A DNA stretch of 64,000 nucleotides from Zoogloea sp016790385. Its GTDB lineage: Bacteria > Pseudomonadota > Gammaproteobacteria > Burkholderiales > Rhodocyclaceae. Positions 8,790-16,625 of this stretch are shown here, one piece after another (within the stretch, counting starts at the first letter, position 1; every line of letters starts with the position of its first letter). The stretch lies in assembly GCF_041916735.1 (NCBI RefSeq), contig NZ_JAYRYY010000001.1. One strand, written 5' to 3'. The notes under the pieces are model-generated. The model was given only the letters and a program-made list of their open reading frames with translations. It searched no databases and was not told the DNA's origin. The position numbers were made by a program, and so were the translations under genes.

Positions 8790-9185
8790 ATGCCCTATCT
8801 GAACCTATCCTACGCGGCGCCCGAGGCGCCTCCCGCCGCCGAACTGGCAGCAAGCCTGACCCGGCTCACCGCGGATCTGCTGGGCAAGAAGGAGTCGCTG
8901 ACGGTGGTGCGCATGGATCGCACGCCGTCCGATCAATGGTTCATTGGCGGTCAGGCCCTTGGGGCCGGCCAGTCCGGTGCGGTGCTGGAGATCCGTGTCA
9001 CCGAGGGAACCAATACCAAGGTACAGAAGGCGGCTTACCTTCGTGCCGTCTTCGAGGTGCTCTCGGCTAACTTCAGGGACTTGCACCCGGCGAGCTACGT
9101 CAGCATTCACGAGCTGCCTGCCGATGCCTGGGGATATGGGGGCGAGACCCAGGAGTACCGCTTCATCCGCGGCGTATCTCTGTAA
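8790..9185 (+). CDS. Tautomerase superfamily protein
   Basis: This is a 131-residue member of the 4-oxalocrotonate tautomerase/MIF superfamily. It starts Met-Pro-Tyr-Leu, so removal of Met exposes the N-terminal proline that serves as general base. The length suggests a fused two-repeat subunit rather than the roughly 62-residue hexameric 4-OT. A strong ribosome site, gaggagctgaag, decides the start; the longer frame to 8721 would destroy the proline N-terminus. Its position behind the MFS gene suggests a role in handling the transported compound, which is inference. Confidence 0.85.
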   Translation: MPYLNLSYAAPEAPPAAELAASLTRLTADLLGKKESLTVVRMDRTPSDQWFIGGQALGAGQSGAVLEIRVTEGTNTKVQKAAYLRAVFEVLSANFRDLHPASYVSIHELPADAWGYGGETQEYRFIRGVSL

Positions 9186-9210
9186 TGCCCCTCGGGGGCG
9201 CGGCTGTTTT

Positions 9211-9229
9211 GCGAACGGTTCTCATGTAC
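9211..9229 (+). promoter_or_regulatory. Weak Fur-box-like site upstream of fbpA
   Basis: The 19-mer at 9211-9229 contains GCGAACGGTTCTCAT, resembling betaproteobacterial iron boxes. It matches the classic Fur consensus at about 10 of 19 positions. It lies 72 bp before the ferric-binding protein gene, a sensible place for iron control. Confidence 0.35.
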
Positions 9230-9300
9230 AAGCGGGGTCGGGCTGGCTACACTCCGGCGAAACGGAGTCTTTTGCCCTACCTTTCCGCCGGAGTCCCCCG

Positions 9301-10317
9301 ATGAGATTCAAGCCGTCCCTGATTGCCCTGAGCGTCCTCGCCCTTTGTACTTCGGTGCATGCCGAAGACAAGGTGCTCAATCTGTATTCCGCCCGCCATT
9401 ACCAGACGGACGAGGCCTTGTACGCCGATTTCACTCGCGATACGGGGATCAGGATCAATCGCATCGAGGGCAAGGAAGACGAGTTGCTGGAGCGTATTCG
9501 CAACGAAGGGGCCAACAGCCCGGCCGATGTGTTGTTGACCGTGGATGCCGCGCGCCTTGCCAAGGCCCATGAGCTGGGTCTGTTCGTGCCGGTCCGCTCA
9601 AAGGTTCTGGAAGCACGCATCCCGGCTCATCTTCGCACCGAGGACTGGTTTTCCTTCTCGACCCGGGCGCGTGTCATTGTTTATAACAAGGAGAGCATCA
9701 CGCCTGACAGTGTGCGCAACTACGAGGATCTGGCCAAGCCGGCCTTGAAGGGCAAGGTGTGCAGCCGCTCCGGCTCCCATCCCTACAACCTGTCCCTGGG
9801 GGCGGCCATCATTGCCCATCAGGGCGACGCGAAGGCCGAGGAATGGGCCCGCGGCGTGGTGGCTAATTTTGCCCGTAGCCCGAAGGGCGGCGATACCGAT
9901 CAGATCAAGGCTGTTGCGGCGGGCGAATGTCAGGTGGCTCTGGCCAATACGTATTATGTGGCGCGTTTGATGCGGTCCACCAAGCCGGATGAAGTCAAGC
10001 TGATGGAGAAGGTGGGAGTGGTATGGCCCAATCAGGCAACGACCGGCACCCATATCAATGTCTCCGGCGGCGGCGTGCTCAAGCATGCCCCCCATCGGGA
10101 GGCTGGCATCCGCTTCCTGGAGTATCTGGCCTCCGACAAGGCGCAACGCTATTTCGCCGACGGCAACAATGAATGGCCGGTGGTCGAACAGGTCAAGGTG
10201 TCCAACCCGGCACTGGACGCCCTGGGCAAGTTCAAGCCCGACACCCTGCCGGTTCGGAACCTGGCCATGTACCAGGTCAAGGCCCAGATGATCTACGACC
10301 GGACAGGCTATCGCTGA
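9301..10317 (+). CDS. fbpA: Ferric iron ABC transporter, periplasmic binding protein
   Basis: This is a 338-residue FbpA/FutA-type solute-binding protein that captures Fe3+ in the periplasm. The signal peptide is MRFKPSLIALSVLALCTSVHA. The mature start EDKVLNLYSARHYQTDEALY and the twin tyrosines in NTYYVARL, the usual iron ligands, are clear. It ends before a strong terminator. The permease gene is convergent and the ATPase gene lies beyond it on the plus strand, so the usual fbpABC operon is broken up. The ATG is at 9301; longer in-frame ORFs upstream are spurious. Confidence 0.93.
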   Translation: MRFKPSLIALSVLALCTSVHAEDKVLNLYSARHYQTDEALYADFTRDTGIRINRIEGKEDELLERIRNEGANSPADVLLTVDAARLAKAHELGLFVPVRSKVLEARIPAHLRTEDWFSFSTRARVIVYNKESITPDSVRNYEDLAKPALKGKVCSRSGSHPYNLSLGAAIIAHQGDAKAEEWARGVVANFARSPKGGDTDQIKAVAAGECQVALANTYYVARLMRSTKPDEVKLMEKVGVVWPNQATTGTHINVSGGGVLKHAPHREAGIRFLEYLASDKAQRYFADGNNEWPVVEQVKVSNPALDALGKFKPDTLPVRNLAMYQVKAQMIYDRTGYR

Positions 10318-10350
10318 TACCGCAGCCCGAGCCCGGAACGAGGCACGACA

Positions 10351-10373
10351 GGCCCCGCTCAGCGGGGCCTTTT
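10351..10373 (+). terminator. Rho-independent terminator of fbpA
   Basis: An 8-bp stem ggccccgc/gcggggcc with a TCA loop is followed by TTTT. It lies 33 bases past the fbpA stop and abuts the convergent permease stop codon at 10374. Confidence 0.85.
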
Positions 10374-12026
10374 CTACTTGCGGGTGCGGGAGATCTGACG
10401 AGACAGGGCAATCAGCGGAAGCAGCCCGACCATGACGATGGCGAGGGCGGCCGTGGAGGCTTCCGTGAGGCGTTCATCGGAGGCCAGCACATAGGCCTGG
10501 GTGGCGAGGGTGTCGAAGTTGAAAGGGCGCATCACCAGTGTGGCGGGAAGTTCCTTCATCACGTCCACGAAGACCAGCAGGCTGGCGGTGAGCAGGCTTC
10601 CCCTGAGGATGGGTACATGGACCCGGCGCAGGGTTTCACCCTGGCCAAGCCCGAGACTGCGGGCCGCGTCGTCCATGCTCGGGGTGATCTTGGATAGGCT
10701 GGCTTCAACCGTCTGTAGCGCCACTGCGAGAAAGCGCACCAGATAGGCGTAGATGAGGGCTGCGATGCCGCCGGTGAGCAGCAGGCCCGGGTTGACGCCA
10801 AACCAGGCCTGCCATTGGCTGGCGAGCCAGTTGTCGAGTCGGGTGACGGGAATCAGCACCCCTACGGCGATCACCGTTCCGGGCACAGCGTAGCCCAGGC
10901 CCACCAGGCGATTGAGGCCTTTGGCCAGCCAGCTTGCGGATAGCCGCGCACTGTAGGCGAGCAGTACGGCGAGGGCCACGGCGATCACCGAGGTGAGGCC
11001 CGCCAGGGTGAAACTGTTGCGGGCAAGTATCAGGAAACGCTCTCCGAATTGCGCGTCACCCTCGCCGAGGGCCATACGCAACAGCAGCATTGCGGGCAGC
11101 AGAAAGCCCAGGCTGAGGGGCAGCAGGCAGGTCAGCATGGCGAGCAGCCCCGCGCCGCCCTTCAAGCGGCCGGGCGGGGGCCGGTGCCGGTTGGAGGTGT
11201 TGTGGTAACGGGCACGGCCGCGGGTGATGCGCTCCACGGCGACCAGCAGCAGCACAAAGCCAAGCAGCATGGCGGCAAGCTGAGCCGAGGCGATGCGATC
11301 ACCCAGAGAGAACCACGCCCGGTAGATGCCGGTGGTGAAGGTGTTGACGGCGAAGTAGGCGACGGTGCCGTAGTCGGCAAGGGTTTCCATCAGGGCCAGG
11401 GCCACGCCTGCGGCAATCGCCGGGCGCGCGAGTGGCAGCGACACGGTGAAGAAAGCGCGCCAGGGCCCGATGCCCAGGGTACGGGACGCTTCCAGCACTC
11501 CGCCTGCCCGTTCCAGGAAAGCTGTGCGGGCGAGGAGGTATACATAGGGGTAGAGCACGAATACGAACATCAGCATGGCCCCGGGCAGGGTTCGGATGTC
11601 CGGGAAGTGATAGTCGCCACGTCGCCAGTCGAAGAATTCCCGCAGGGCCGTTTGCACTGGTCCGACAAATTGAAGGAAGTCGGTATACACGTAGGCCATG
11701 ACGTAGGCGGGAACAGCCAGGGGGAGTACCAGCGCCCATTCGAACACCCTGCGCCCGGGAAAATCGTGCATGGCGGTGAGCCACGCGGTGGCAACGCCCA
11801 CGATGGCCACGCCGATACCCACGCCGGCGCACAGGGCCAGGGAGTTGAGCACGTAGTCGGGCAGAACGGTGGCGACCAGGTGGGCCCAGGTTTCGCTGGT
11901 GCCCCCAAGAAAGAGGTTGAAGCCCACACTGGCGACGGGAAGTCCGGCCAGCAACGCCACGAGGAAGGCGGAGACGACAAGCGGTGAGAGACGCCCGGAG
12001 GGCCGGAGAAAGTGTTGTTCGGTCAT
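10374..12026 (-). CDS. fbpB: Ferric iron ABC transporter, fused two-domain permease
   Basis: This is a 550-residue inner-membrane permease with about twelve transmembrane segments, formed of two fused permease halves as in FbpB/SfuB. Each half has an EAA-type coupling loop: EASRTLGIGPWRAFFTVSLP in the first and DAARSLGLGQGETLRRVHVP in the second. The ATG at 12026 (MTEQHFL) is preferred over the in-frame extension to 12071, which would run into the ATPase gene. It is transcribed away from fbpC with only 37 bp between their starts, and toward fbpA. Confidence 0.92.
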   Translation of the reverse strand: MTEQHFLRPSGRLSPLVVSAFLVALLAGLPVASVGFNLFLGGTSETWAHLVATVLPDYVLNSLALCAGVGIGVAIVGVATAWLTAMHDFPGRRVFEWALVLPLAVPAYVMAYVYTDFLQFVGPVQTALREFFDWRRGDYHFPDIRTLPGAMLMFVFVLYPYVYLLARTAFLERAGGVLEASRTLGIGPWRAFFTVSLPLARPAIAAGVALALMETLADYGTVAYFAVNTFTTGIYRAWFSLGDRIASAQLAAMLLGFVLLLVAVERITRGRARYHNTSNRHRPPPGRLKGGAGLLAMLTCLLPLSLGFLLPAMLLLRMALGEGDAQFGERFLILARNSFTLAGLTSVIAVALAVLLAYSARLSASWLAKGLNRLVGLGYAVPGTVIAVGVLIPVTRLDNWLASQWQAWFGVNPGLLLTGGIAALIYAYLVRFLAVALQTVEASLSKITPSMDDAARSLGLGQGETLRRVHVPILRGSLLTASLLVFVDVMKELPATLVMRPFNFDTLATQAYVLASDERLTEASTAALAIVMVGLLPLIALSRQISRTRK

Positions 12027-12044
12027 GAGATTTTTCGGCTTGTT

Positions 12045-12063
12045 GCGAATTATAATCGATACC
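12045..12063. promoter_or_regulatory. Putative Fur box between fbpB and fbpC
   Basis: The 19-mer GCGAATTATAATCGATACC matches the classic Fur consensus (GATAATGATAATCATTATC) at 13 of 19 positions. It lies in the 37-bp space between the divergent starts, directly before the fbpC ATG. A repressor bound here could block both genes when iron is plentiful. Confidence 0.45.
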
Positions 12064-13131
12064 ATGTCCAAACTTGAACTCAGGTCGGTTGTCCAGCGCT
12101 ATGGCAGCCAGACCATCGTGAATGGGGTCGATTTCCAGCTCGACCAGGGCAGTATCGCCTGCTTGCTGGGGCCGTCCGGGTGTGGCAAGACCACTCTGCT
12201 GCGCTGTATTGCCGGATTCGAGGAGATCGCCGGTGGCGAGATCCGGATCAACGGCGCGGTGGTGAGCGCTCCGGGGCAGCGCGTTCCTCCCGAAAAACGC
12301 CAGGTGGGGATGGTCTTTCAGGACTATGCCTTGTTCCCGCATCTCAGCGTCGAGCGCAATGTGGGCTTCGGCCTGAGTTCGCTGTCGGCCTCCGAGCGCA
12401 GCGGGCGGGTCGAGGAATTGCTCGGCACGGTTGGCCTGGGTGGACTGGGACGCAAGTTTCCCCACGAACTGTCGGGAGGGCAGCAGCAGCGTGTTGCCCT
12501 GGCGCGAGCGCTGGCACCGCGGCCCGAGCTGGTGCTGCTGGACGAGCCTTTCTCCAACCTCGACGTGGATCTACGCGAGCGCCTGTCGGTGGAGGTGCGG
12601 GAGATCCTCAAGAAGGAAGGCATGACGGCGGTACTGGTCACCCATGATCAACACGAGGCCTTTGCAATGGCCGACGAGATCGGGGTGATGTCGGAGGGAC
12701 GCATCCAGCAGTGGGATACGCCCTATAACCTCTATCACCGGCCGGGCAACCGTTTTGTGGCCGACTTCGTCGGCAAGGGCGTGTTTGTGCCGGGCGAGGT
12801 GCTGGACTCACGGCATGTGCAGATCGAAATGGGAATGCTCAATTCCGGCGTTCCCGTGGAGTGCGGCCTGGGTTGCCGGGCCTGTGGGAAAGGTTGCGCG
12901 GTGGAGGTGCTGCTGCGTCCGGACGACGTGGTGCATGACGACGCGAGCCCGACACGGGCTGAGGTGCTGCACAAGGCTTTCCGGGGCGCGGACATCCTGT
13001 ATACGCTGCGTCTCGACAGTGGCGCGGAAGTCTTGTCGCTGGTGCCATCCCACCACAATCATGCGTTGGGCGAGCGCATTGGCGTGCGCCTTGAGGCCGA
13101 TCACGTGATTGCCTTCCGTAATGCCGGCTGA
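12064..13131 (+). CDS. fbpC: Ferric iron ABC transporter, ATP-binding protein
   Basis: This 355-residue ATPase powers the Fe3+ importer. It has Walker A GPSGCGKTT (36-44), Q-loop FQDYALFPH, signature LSGGQQQR (136-143), Walker B LVLLDEP and the H-loop VTHDQHEA. The C-terminal regulatory domain carries an unusual cysteine cluster, Cys267, 271, 274 and 278 (CGLGCRACGKGC), suited to binding a metal or Fe-S cluster and possibly sensing iron. ATG 12064 directly follows a putative Fur box; the longer frame upstream overlaps the permease gene. It is divergent from fbpB. Confidence 0.93.
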   Translation: MSKLELRSVVQRYGSQTIVNGVDFQLDQGSIACLLGPSGCGKTTLLRCIAGFEEIAGGEIRINGAVVSAPGQRVPPEKRQVGMVFQDYALFPHLSVERNVGFGLSSLSASERSGRVEELLGTVGLGGLGRKFPHELSGGQQQRVALARALAPRPELVLLDEPFSNLDVDLRERLSVEVREILKKEGMTAVLVTHDQHEAFAMADEIGVMSEGRIQQWDTPYNLYHRPGNRFVADFVGKGVFVPGEVLDSRHVQIEMGMLNSGVPVECGLGCRACGKGCAVEVLLRPDDVVHDDASPTRAEVLHKAFRGADILYTLRLDSGAEVLSLVPSHHNHALGERIGVRLEADHVIAFRNAG

Positions 13132-13163
13132 CGCGGGCCTTATGCCGCGTCAGGTGCCGGTAT

Positions 13164-13856
13164 TCAGAACGGGGCCGGGCTTTCGAAGCTGAGGCGCAGC
13201 CCCGTTCGGGGATGCGCCAGACCGAGCGAGGTGGCGTGAAGGAGCAGGCGTGCTGCGGCCATGCGGTGCGCCGGGTCGGCGTAGAGTTCGTCACCGAGGA
13301 TCGGATGACCGATTGCCTGCATATGAACGCGGAGTTGATGCGAGCGCCCGGTGTGGGGAATCAGCTTCACGCGGCTGGTATCGTCCGCAGGGTGATAGGC
13401 CGCTAATGCGTATTCGGTGAAGGAGGCTTTCCCCGCTTCCCTATCCACTTTCTGCCGGGGTCGGTTGGGCCAGTCGGTCATCAGCGGGAGCCGGATCTCG
13501 CCGCGCTCAGGTTGTGGCCGGCCGGCCACAACCGCCAGGTATTCCTTGTCGACCTGCCTTTTCTGGAAGGCGATGCTCAGCCGCCGTTCCATTTCGGCGC
13601 CGCGGGCCATGAGCAGCAGCCCCGAGGTGGCCATGTCCAGCCGATGCACGATGCGCGCGTCCGGAAACGCGGCCTGAATCCGGCTGGCAAGGCAGTCGGC
13701 ATGTTCCGGGCTCCGACCGGGTACCGACAGAAGCCCCGCCGGCTTGTCGACCACGATTAGCGCATCGTCCACATACCGCACTGGCGGCATGCCGGGCGGT
13801 GGCGAGTAGACGATGGGTTGCGGCGGCTCAGCGAACTGCCGGGTGGAGACGGCCAT
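13164..13856 (-). CDS. rluA: RluA-family RNA pseudouridine synthase
   Basis: This 230-residue enzyme isomerises uridine to pseudouridine in RNA. The catalytic block is RIVHRLDMATSGLLLMA (Asp in HRLD), preceded by VVDKPAGLLSVPGR and followed by LIPHTGRSHQLRVHM, the RluA-family signature. The short length, with no S4 domain, matches E. coli RluA, which modifies 23S rRNA U746 and tRNA U32; that target assignment is by family. The upstream region contains three DnaA-box-like sequences. Confidence 0.9.
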   Translation of the reverse strand: MAVSTRQFAEPPQPIVYSPPPGMPPVRYVDDALIVVDKPAGLLSVPGRSPEHADCLASRIQAAFPDARIVHRLDMATSGLLLMARGAEMERRLSIAFQKRQVDKEYLAVVAGRPQPERGEIRLPLMTDWPNRPRQKVDREAGKASFTEYALAAYHPADDTSRVKLIPHTGRSHQLRVHMQAIGHPILGDELYADPAHRMAAARLLLHATSLGLAHPRTGLRLSFESPAPF

Positions 13857-13918
13857 ACCGGGAGTGCGGGCGGGAAAGTGGAGTTCGCGTGGGAGGCTTC
13901 AACCCTGCCCTCGGTTCA

Positions 13919-13950
13919 CGTGGACAAGGTTGTGGACAAGTTGTGGATGA
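13919..13950 (-). promoter_or_regulatory. Cluster of three DnaA-box-like sequences
   Basis: On the minus strand there are TCATCCACA (13942-13950), TTGTCCACA (13931-13939) and TTGTCCACG (13919-13927). They differ from the DnaA box TTATCCACA by one, one and two bases. They are spaced 11 and 12 bp, about one helical turn, in the same orientation, 63 bp and more upstream of rluA. Confidence 0.4.
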
Positions 13951-13979
13951 CGCCTCCAAGGACTTGGGCAAAAAGAGAT

Positions 13980-16013
13980 TCACGGGGCTTCCCGATTCCG
14001 ACGCAGTGCATCTGACTGCGAGGGAGCGGATGCCCCGCCGCCGCCGCTCTGAGTGGCCACGGCGCGTGGCCGGGCCAGACGCAGGAGCGTTTCCTGGAGG
14101 GCCGCGTGGCTGTAAGGCTTGGTCAGGAAGTCGTCCATGCCGCTGGCCAGCGCTGCGTCCCGTTCATCCTCCATGGCGTTGGCGGTGACGGCGATGATCG
14201 GAATGTGCTGCCCCTCGGCCTCGCTGGCGCGGATACGCCGGGTGGTTTCGTAGCCATCGATCAGCGGCATCTGACAATCCATCAAAATGATGTCAAAGCG
14301 TTCTTTCTCGAGCCAGTCGAGCGCTTCCTTGCCGTTGTCGACGGTGGTGGCGATGCACTGGAGTTCTTCCAGTTGCATGGTGGCCAGCAGTTGGTTGATG
14401 GAGTTGTCTTCGGCCACGAGTACGCGCAGCCCTGCCAGACTGGGCGCGTGGGGGTGCGGGCCGACGGGCGCAGGTTCCGGCAGACTGGGGGATATGGGCG
14501 GTGCCGCAAGGACCGGCACGACGACCGAAAACCAGAAGGTGGAGCCCTTGCCGGGCAGGCTCTCGGCGCCGATCTCCCCTCCCATGAGCTGCACCAGCTC
14601 GTGACTGATGGCGAGGCCGAGGCCGGTGCCGCCGTATCGGCGGGCGTGGGAGTTATCCGCCTGGGTGAAGGGGGTGAAGAGGCGGGGCAGGACTGCGGGT
14701 TCGATACCGATGCCGGTGTCTTTGACGCTGAAGCGCAGACGGATTCTCGGGTGCGGGCCCTCGGCCAGGGGCTGCTGCTCAAGGCGGAGGTGGACCTCTC
14801 CCGACACCGTGAACTTGATGGCGTTGCCAACGAGATTGATAAGGATCTGGCGCAGGCGGTCGGGATCGGCTTCGATCTGCGCGGGAAGGTCCGGGGCAAT
14901 GTCGCAGTGCAGGTGGAGCTTCTTTTCGATGGTCTTGTGAAGGAAGAATCCGCTGATGTCTTCGACGATGGCCCGGGGGTCACAGGGGCGGGCTTCGATG
15001 GTCATGCGGCCTGCCTCGAGTTTGGAGAAGTCGAGGATGTCATTGATCACCCGCAGGAGGCTGTCCGCGGACGTCCGGATATGGCCCACAAACCGGTTCT
15101 GCTCCGGGTTCAGCCGGGTATATGCAAGCAACTCGGCCATGCCGATGATGCCGTTCATCGGCGTGCGGATCTCGTGGCTCATGGTGGCCAGGAACAGGGA
15201 TTTGGCTTGATTGGCGTGCTCGGCCGCTTCCTTGGCCACACGGAGTTGCGCGTCACGGGCTTCAATCTGATCAAGCATGGTGTTGAAGCCGTCCATCAGC
15301 GTGCCAATCTCGTTGCGGCTTTCCGGGCTGACGCGCAGCGCATAGTCGCGGGTTTCGGAGACTCGCTGCATCTGCCGGGCAAGGTTCTCGATGGGGCTCG
15401 CGATCAGGCGTTGCAGGCGGGACGCGAGGAGCCAGGCGAGCAGCGAAGCCGCCAGCAGGACGGCTGATGCGGCCAGGATTCGCTTATGGACGAGATCGCG
15501 GAGGGGGGTCAGATCGAAATACGCTTCAATGGTGCCGACCTGTCGCTCGCCGACGATCACGGGATTGGCGATCTCGAGAAAGGGGGCACCGAGAAGCAGG
15601 CCGATGGGGTGTCGCGGCGAACCGAAGGGGGCGCCCGCATGGGTTTCGCTGTCGTGGTGTTCTTCGACAACGGCGAGCACGCTGGCATGGGCTGGAAGCG
15701 CGCTGTGGTATTCGGCGAAGACTTTGCCGTCGGGTGAGCGAAGGGTGGCCGCTATGACGTCCGGGGCGCTGCCCAGCGCGTTGATGATTTCCTGCGCGGC
15801 CTCCGGGTCCTGGAAACTTACGGCGGCCGTGCTGTTAACGCCGACGAGGCGGGTCAGGACGTTGGCGTTATCCTGCATCACCCTTGCCGAGGTTTGAAGT
15901 TCGCCATAAACCAGCAGCATGAGGGCCACCACCAGGCCGAGCGTGGTGGTGATCAAGGCAATCAGCACCACCTGATGCTTGATCGGATATTTTCCAAGAC
16001 GCGGAAATTTCAT
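13980..16013 (-). CDS. Hybrid sensor histidine kinase/response regulator with CHASE8-like periplasmic domain
   Basis: This is a 677-residue inner-membrane kinase. Order: TM1 (about 15-38), a periplasmic region resembling CHASE8 (ARVMQDNANVLTRLVGVN, then FQDPEAAQEI), TM2 (about 178-198), HAMP, HisKA with the phosphorylated His in FLATMSHEIRTPMNG, HATPase (NLVGNAIKFT, DTGIGIEP, GGTGLGLAIS) and a C-terminal receiver with the phospho-acceptor Asp in IILMDCQMPLIDGYET. No output domain is attached, so the signal passes to another partner not seen here. It overlaps the yfiR-like gene by 4 bases. CHASE8 is the domain through which YfiN is held by YfiR, so YfiR control of this kinase is plausible. Confidence 0.9.
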   Translation of the reverse strand: MKFPRLGKYPIKHQVVLIALITTTLGLVVALMLLVYGELQTSARVMQDNANVLTRLVGVNSTAAVSFQDPEAAQEIINALGSAPDVIAATLRSPDGKVFAEYHSALPAHASVLAVVEEHHDSETHAGAPFGSPRHPIGLLLGAPFLEIANPVIVGERQVGTIEAYFDLTPLRDLVHKRILAASAVLLAASLLAWLLASRLQRLIASPIENLARQMQRVSETRDYALRVSPESRNEIGTLMDGFNTMLDQIEARDAQLRVAKEAAEHANQAKSLFLATMSHEIRTPMNGIIGMAELLAYTRLNPEQNRFVGHIRTSADSLLRVINDILDFSKLEAGRMTIEARPCDPRAIVEDISGFFLHKTIEKKLHLHCDIAPDLPAQIEADPDRLRQILINLVGNAIKFTVSGEVHLRLEQQPLAEGPHPRIRLRFSVKDTGIGIEPAVLPRLFTPFTQADNSHARRYGGTGLGLAISHELVQLMGGEIGAESLPGKGSTFWFSVVVPVLAAPPISPSLPEPAPVGPHPHAPSLAGLRVLVAEDNSINQLLATMQLEELQCIATTVDNGKEALDWLEKERFDIILMDCQMPLIDGYETTRRIRASEAEGQHIPIIAVTANAMEDERDAALASGMDDFLTKPYSHAALQETLLRLARPRAVATQSGGGGASAPSQSDALRRNREAP

Positions 16014-16615
16014 GGTGCACTGCCTTTCCCGTCCCGCGTCAGTGTGGCGAGATTGAGCAGCTTGGCGCTGATCCGCAGCTCGGTTCGTTCAATGGCGTCG
16101 GTATTGATGACCGGGTGGATGCGCCCGCGTTTGCGGACGAGGGTGATCATGCCACCACGTGAGGAAAAGCCGGGGTGGTCACTGACGGTGAGAATCGCGC
16201 TGGCGGCCAGGCGCCGGAGCAGGTCGGCCTGAAGCCCGGGGCCGATCACGGATTGTTCGCCGAAATAGATCAAATGGCATTCCTGGAGGCTGCGTGATTC
16301 CGGTTGGCGCAGAACGACAAAGGGGCGTCCGTCAAGCGTTTCGCCGGCAACGGCTTTGGCGAGCAGGGACGCCAGGGTGTCATCAAAAATACAGTAGCGG
16401 AAGGGCTCGCTGCCGCGCGGGACGTGGGCATCGGGCCAACGGACGAAATGCGCGAAATTATAAACAAACGCGGCCTTGACCTCCGTCTCCGCGAAGGCGG
16501 ACGGATTGGTGTCGCCCGCCGGCGATGGCGCTGAAAGGGCGAGCAGCAGCCAACAGCCCACCGCAGAACGACGCAGCAGGCGGGCAACAGGAAGCGTTAG
16601 GCCGGTGTGAAGCAA
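16010..16615 (-). CDS. YfiR family periplasmic protein
   Basis: This is a 201-residue protein with an N-terminal signal peptide (VGCWLLLALSAPSPAGD region). The YfiR/DUF4154 domain is recognised by EVKAAFVYNFAHFVRWPD and, near the end, GGMITLVRKRGRIHPVIN and LRISAKLLNLA. In Pseudomonas, YfiR represses the diguanylate cyclase YfiN in the periplasm. Here the neighbour, overlapping by ATGA, is a histidine kinase. It lies 10 bp after the TonB receptor gene, in the same operon. Confidence 0.88.
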   Translation of the reverse strand: MLHTGLTLPVARLLRRSAVGCWLLLALSAPSPAGDTNPSAFAETEVKAAFVYNFAHFVRWPDAHVPRGSEPFRYCIFDDTLASLLAKAVAGETLDGRPFVVLRQPESRSLQECHLIYFGEQSVIGPGLQADLLRRLAASAILTVSDHPGFSSRGGMITLVRKRGRIHPVINTDAIERTELRISAKLLNLATLTRDGKGSAP

Positions 16616-16625
16616 AATGGGCGCT

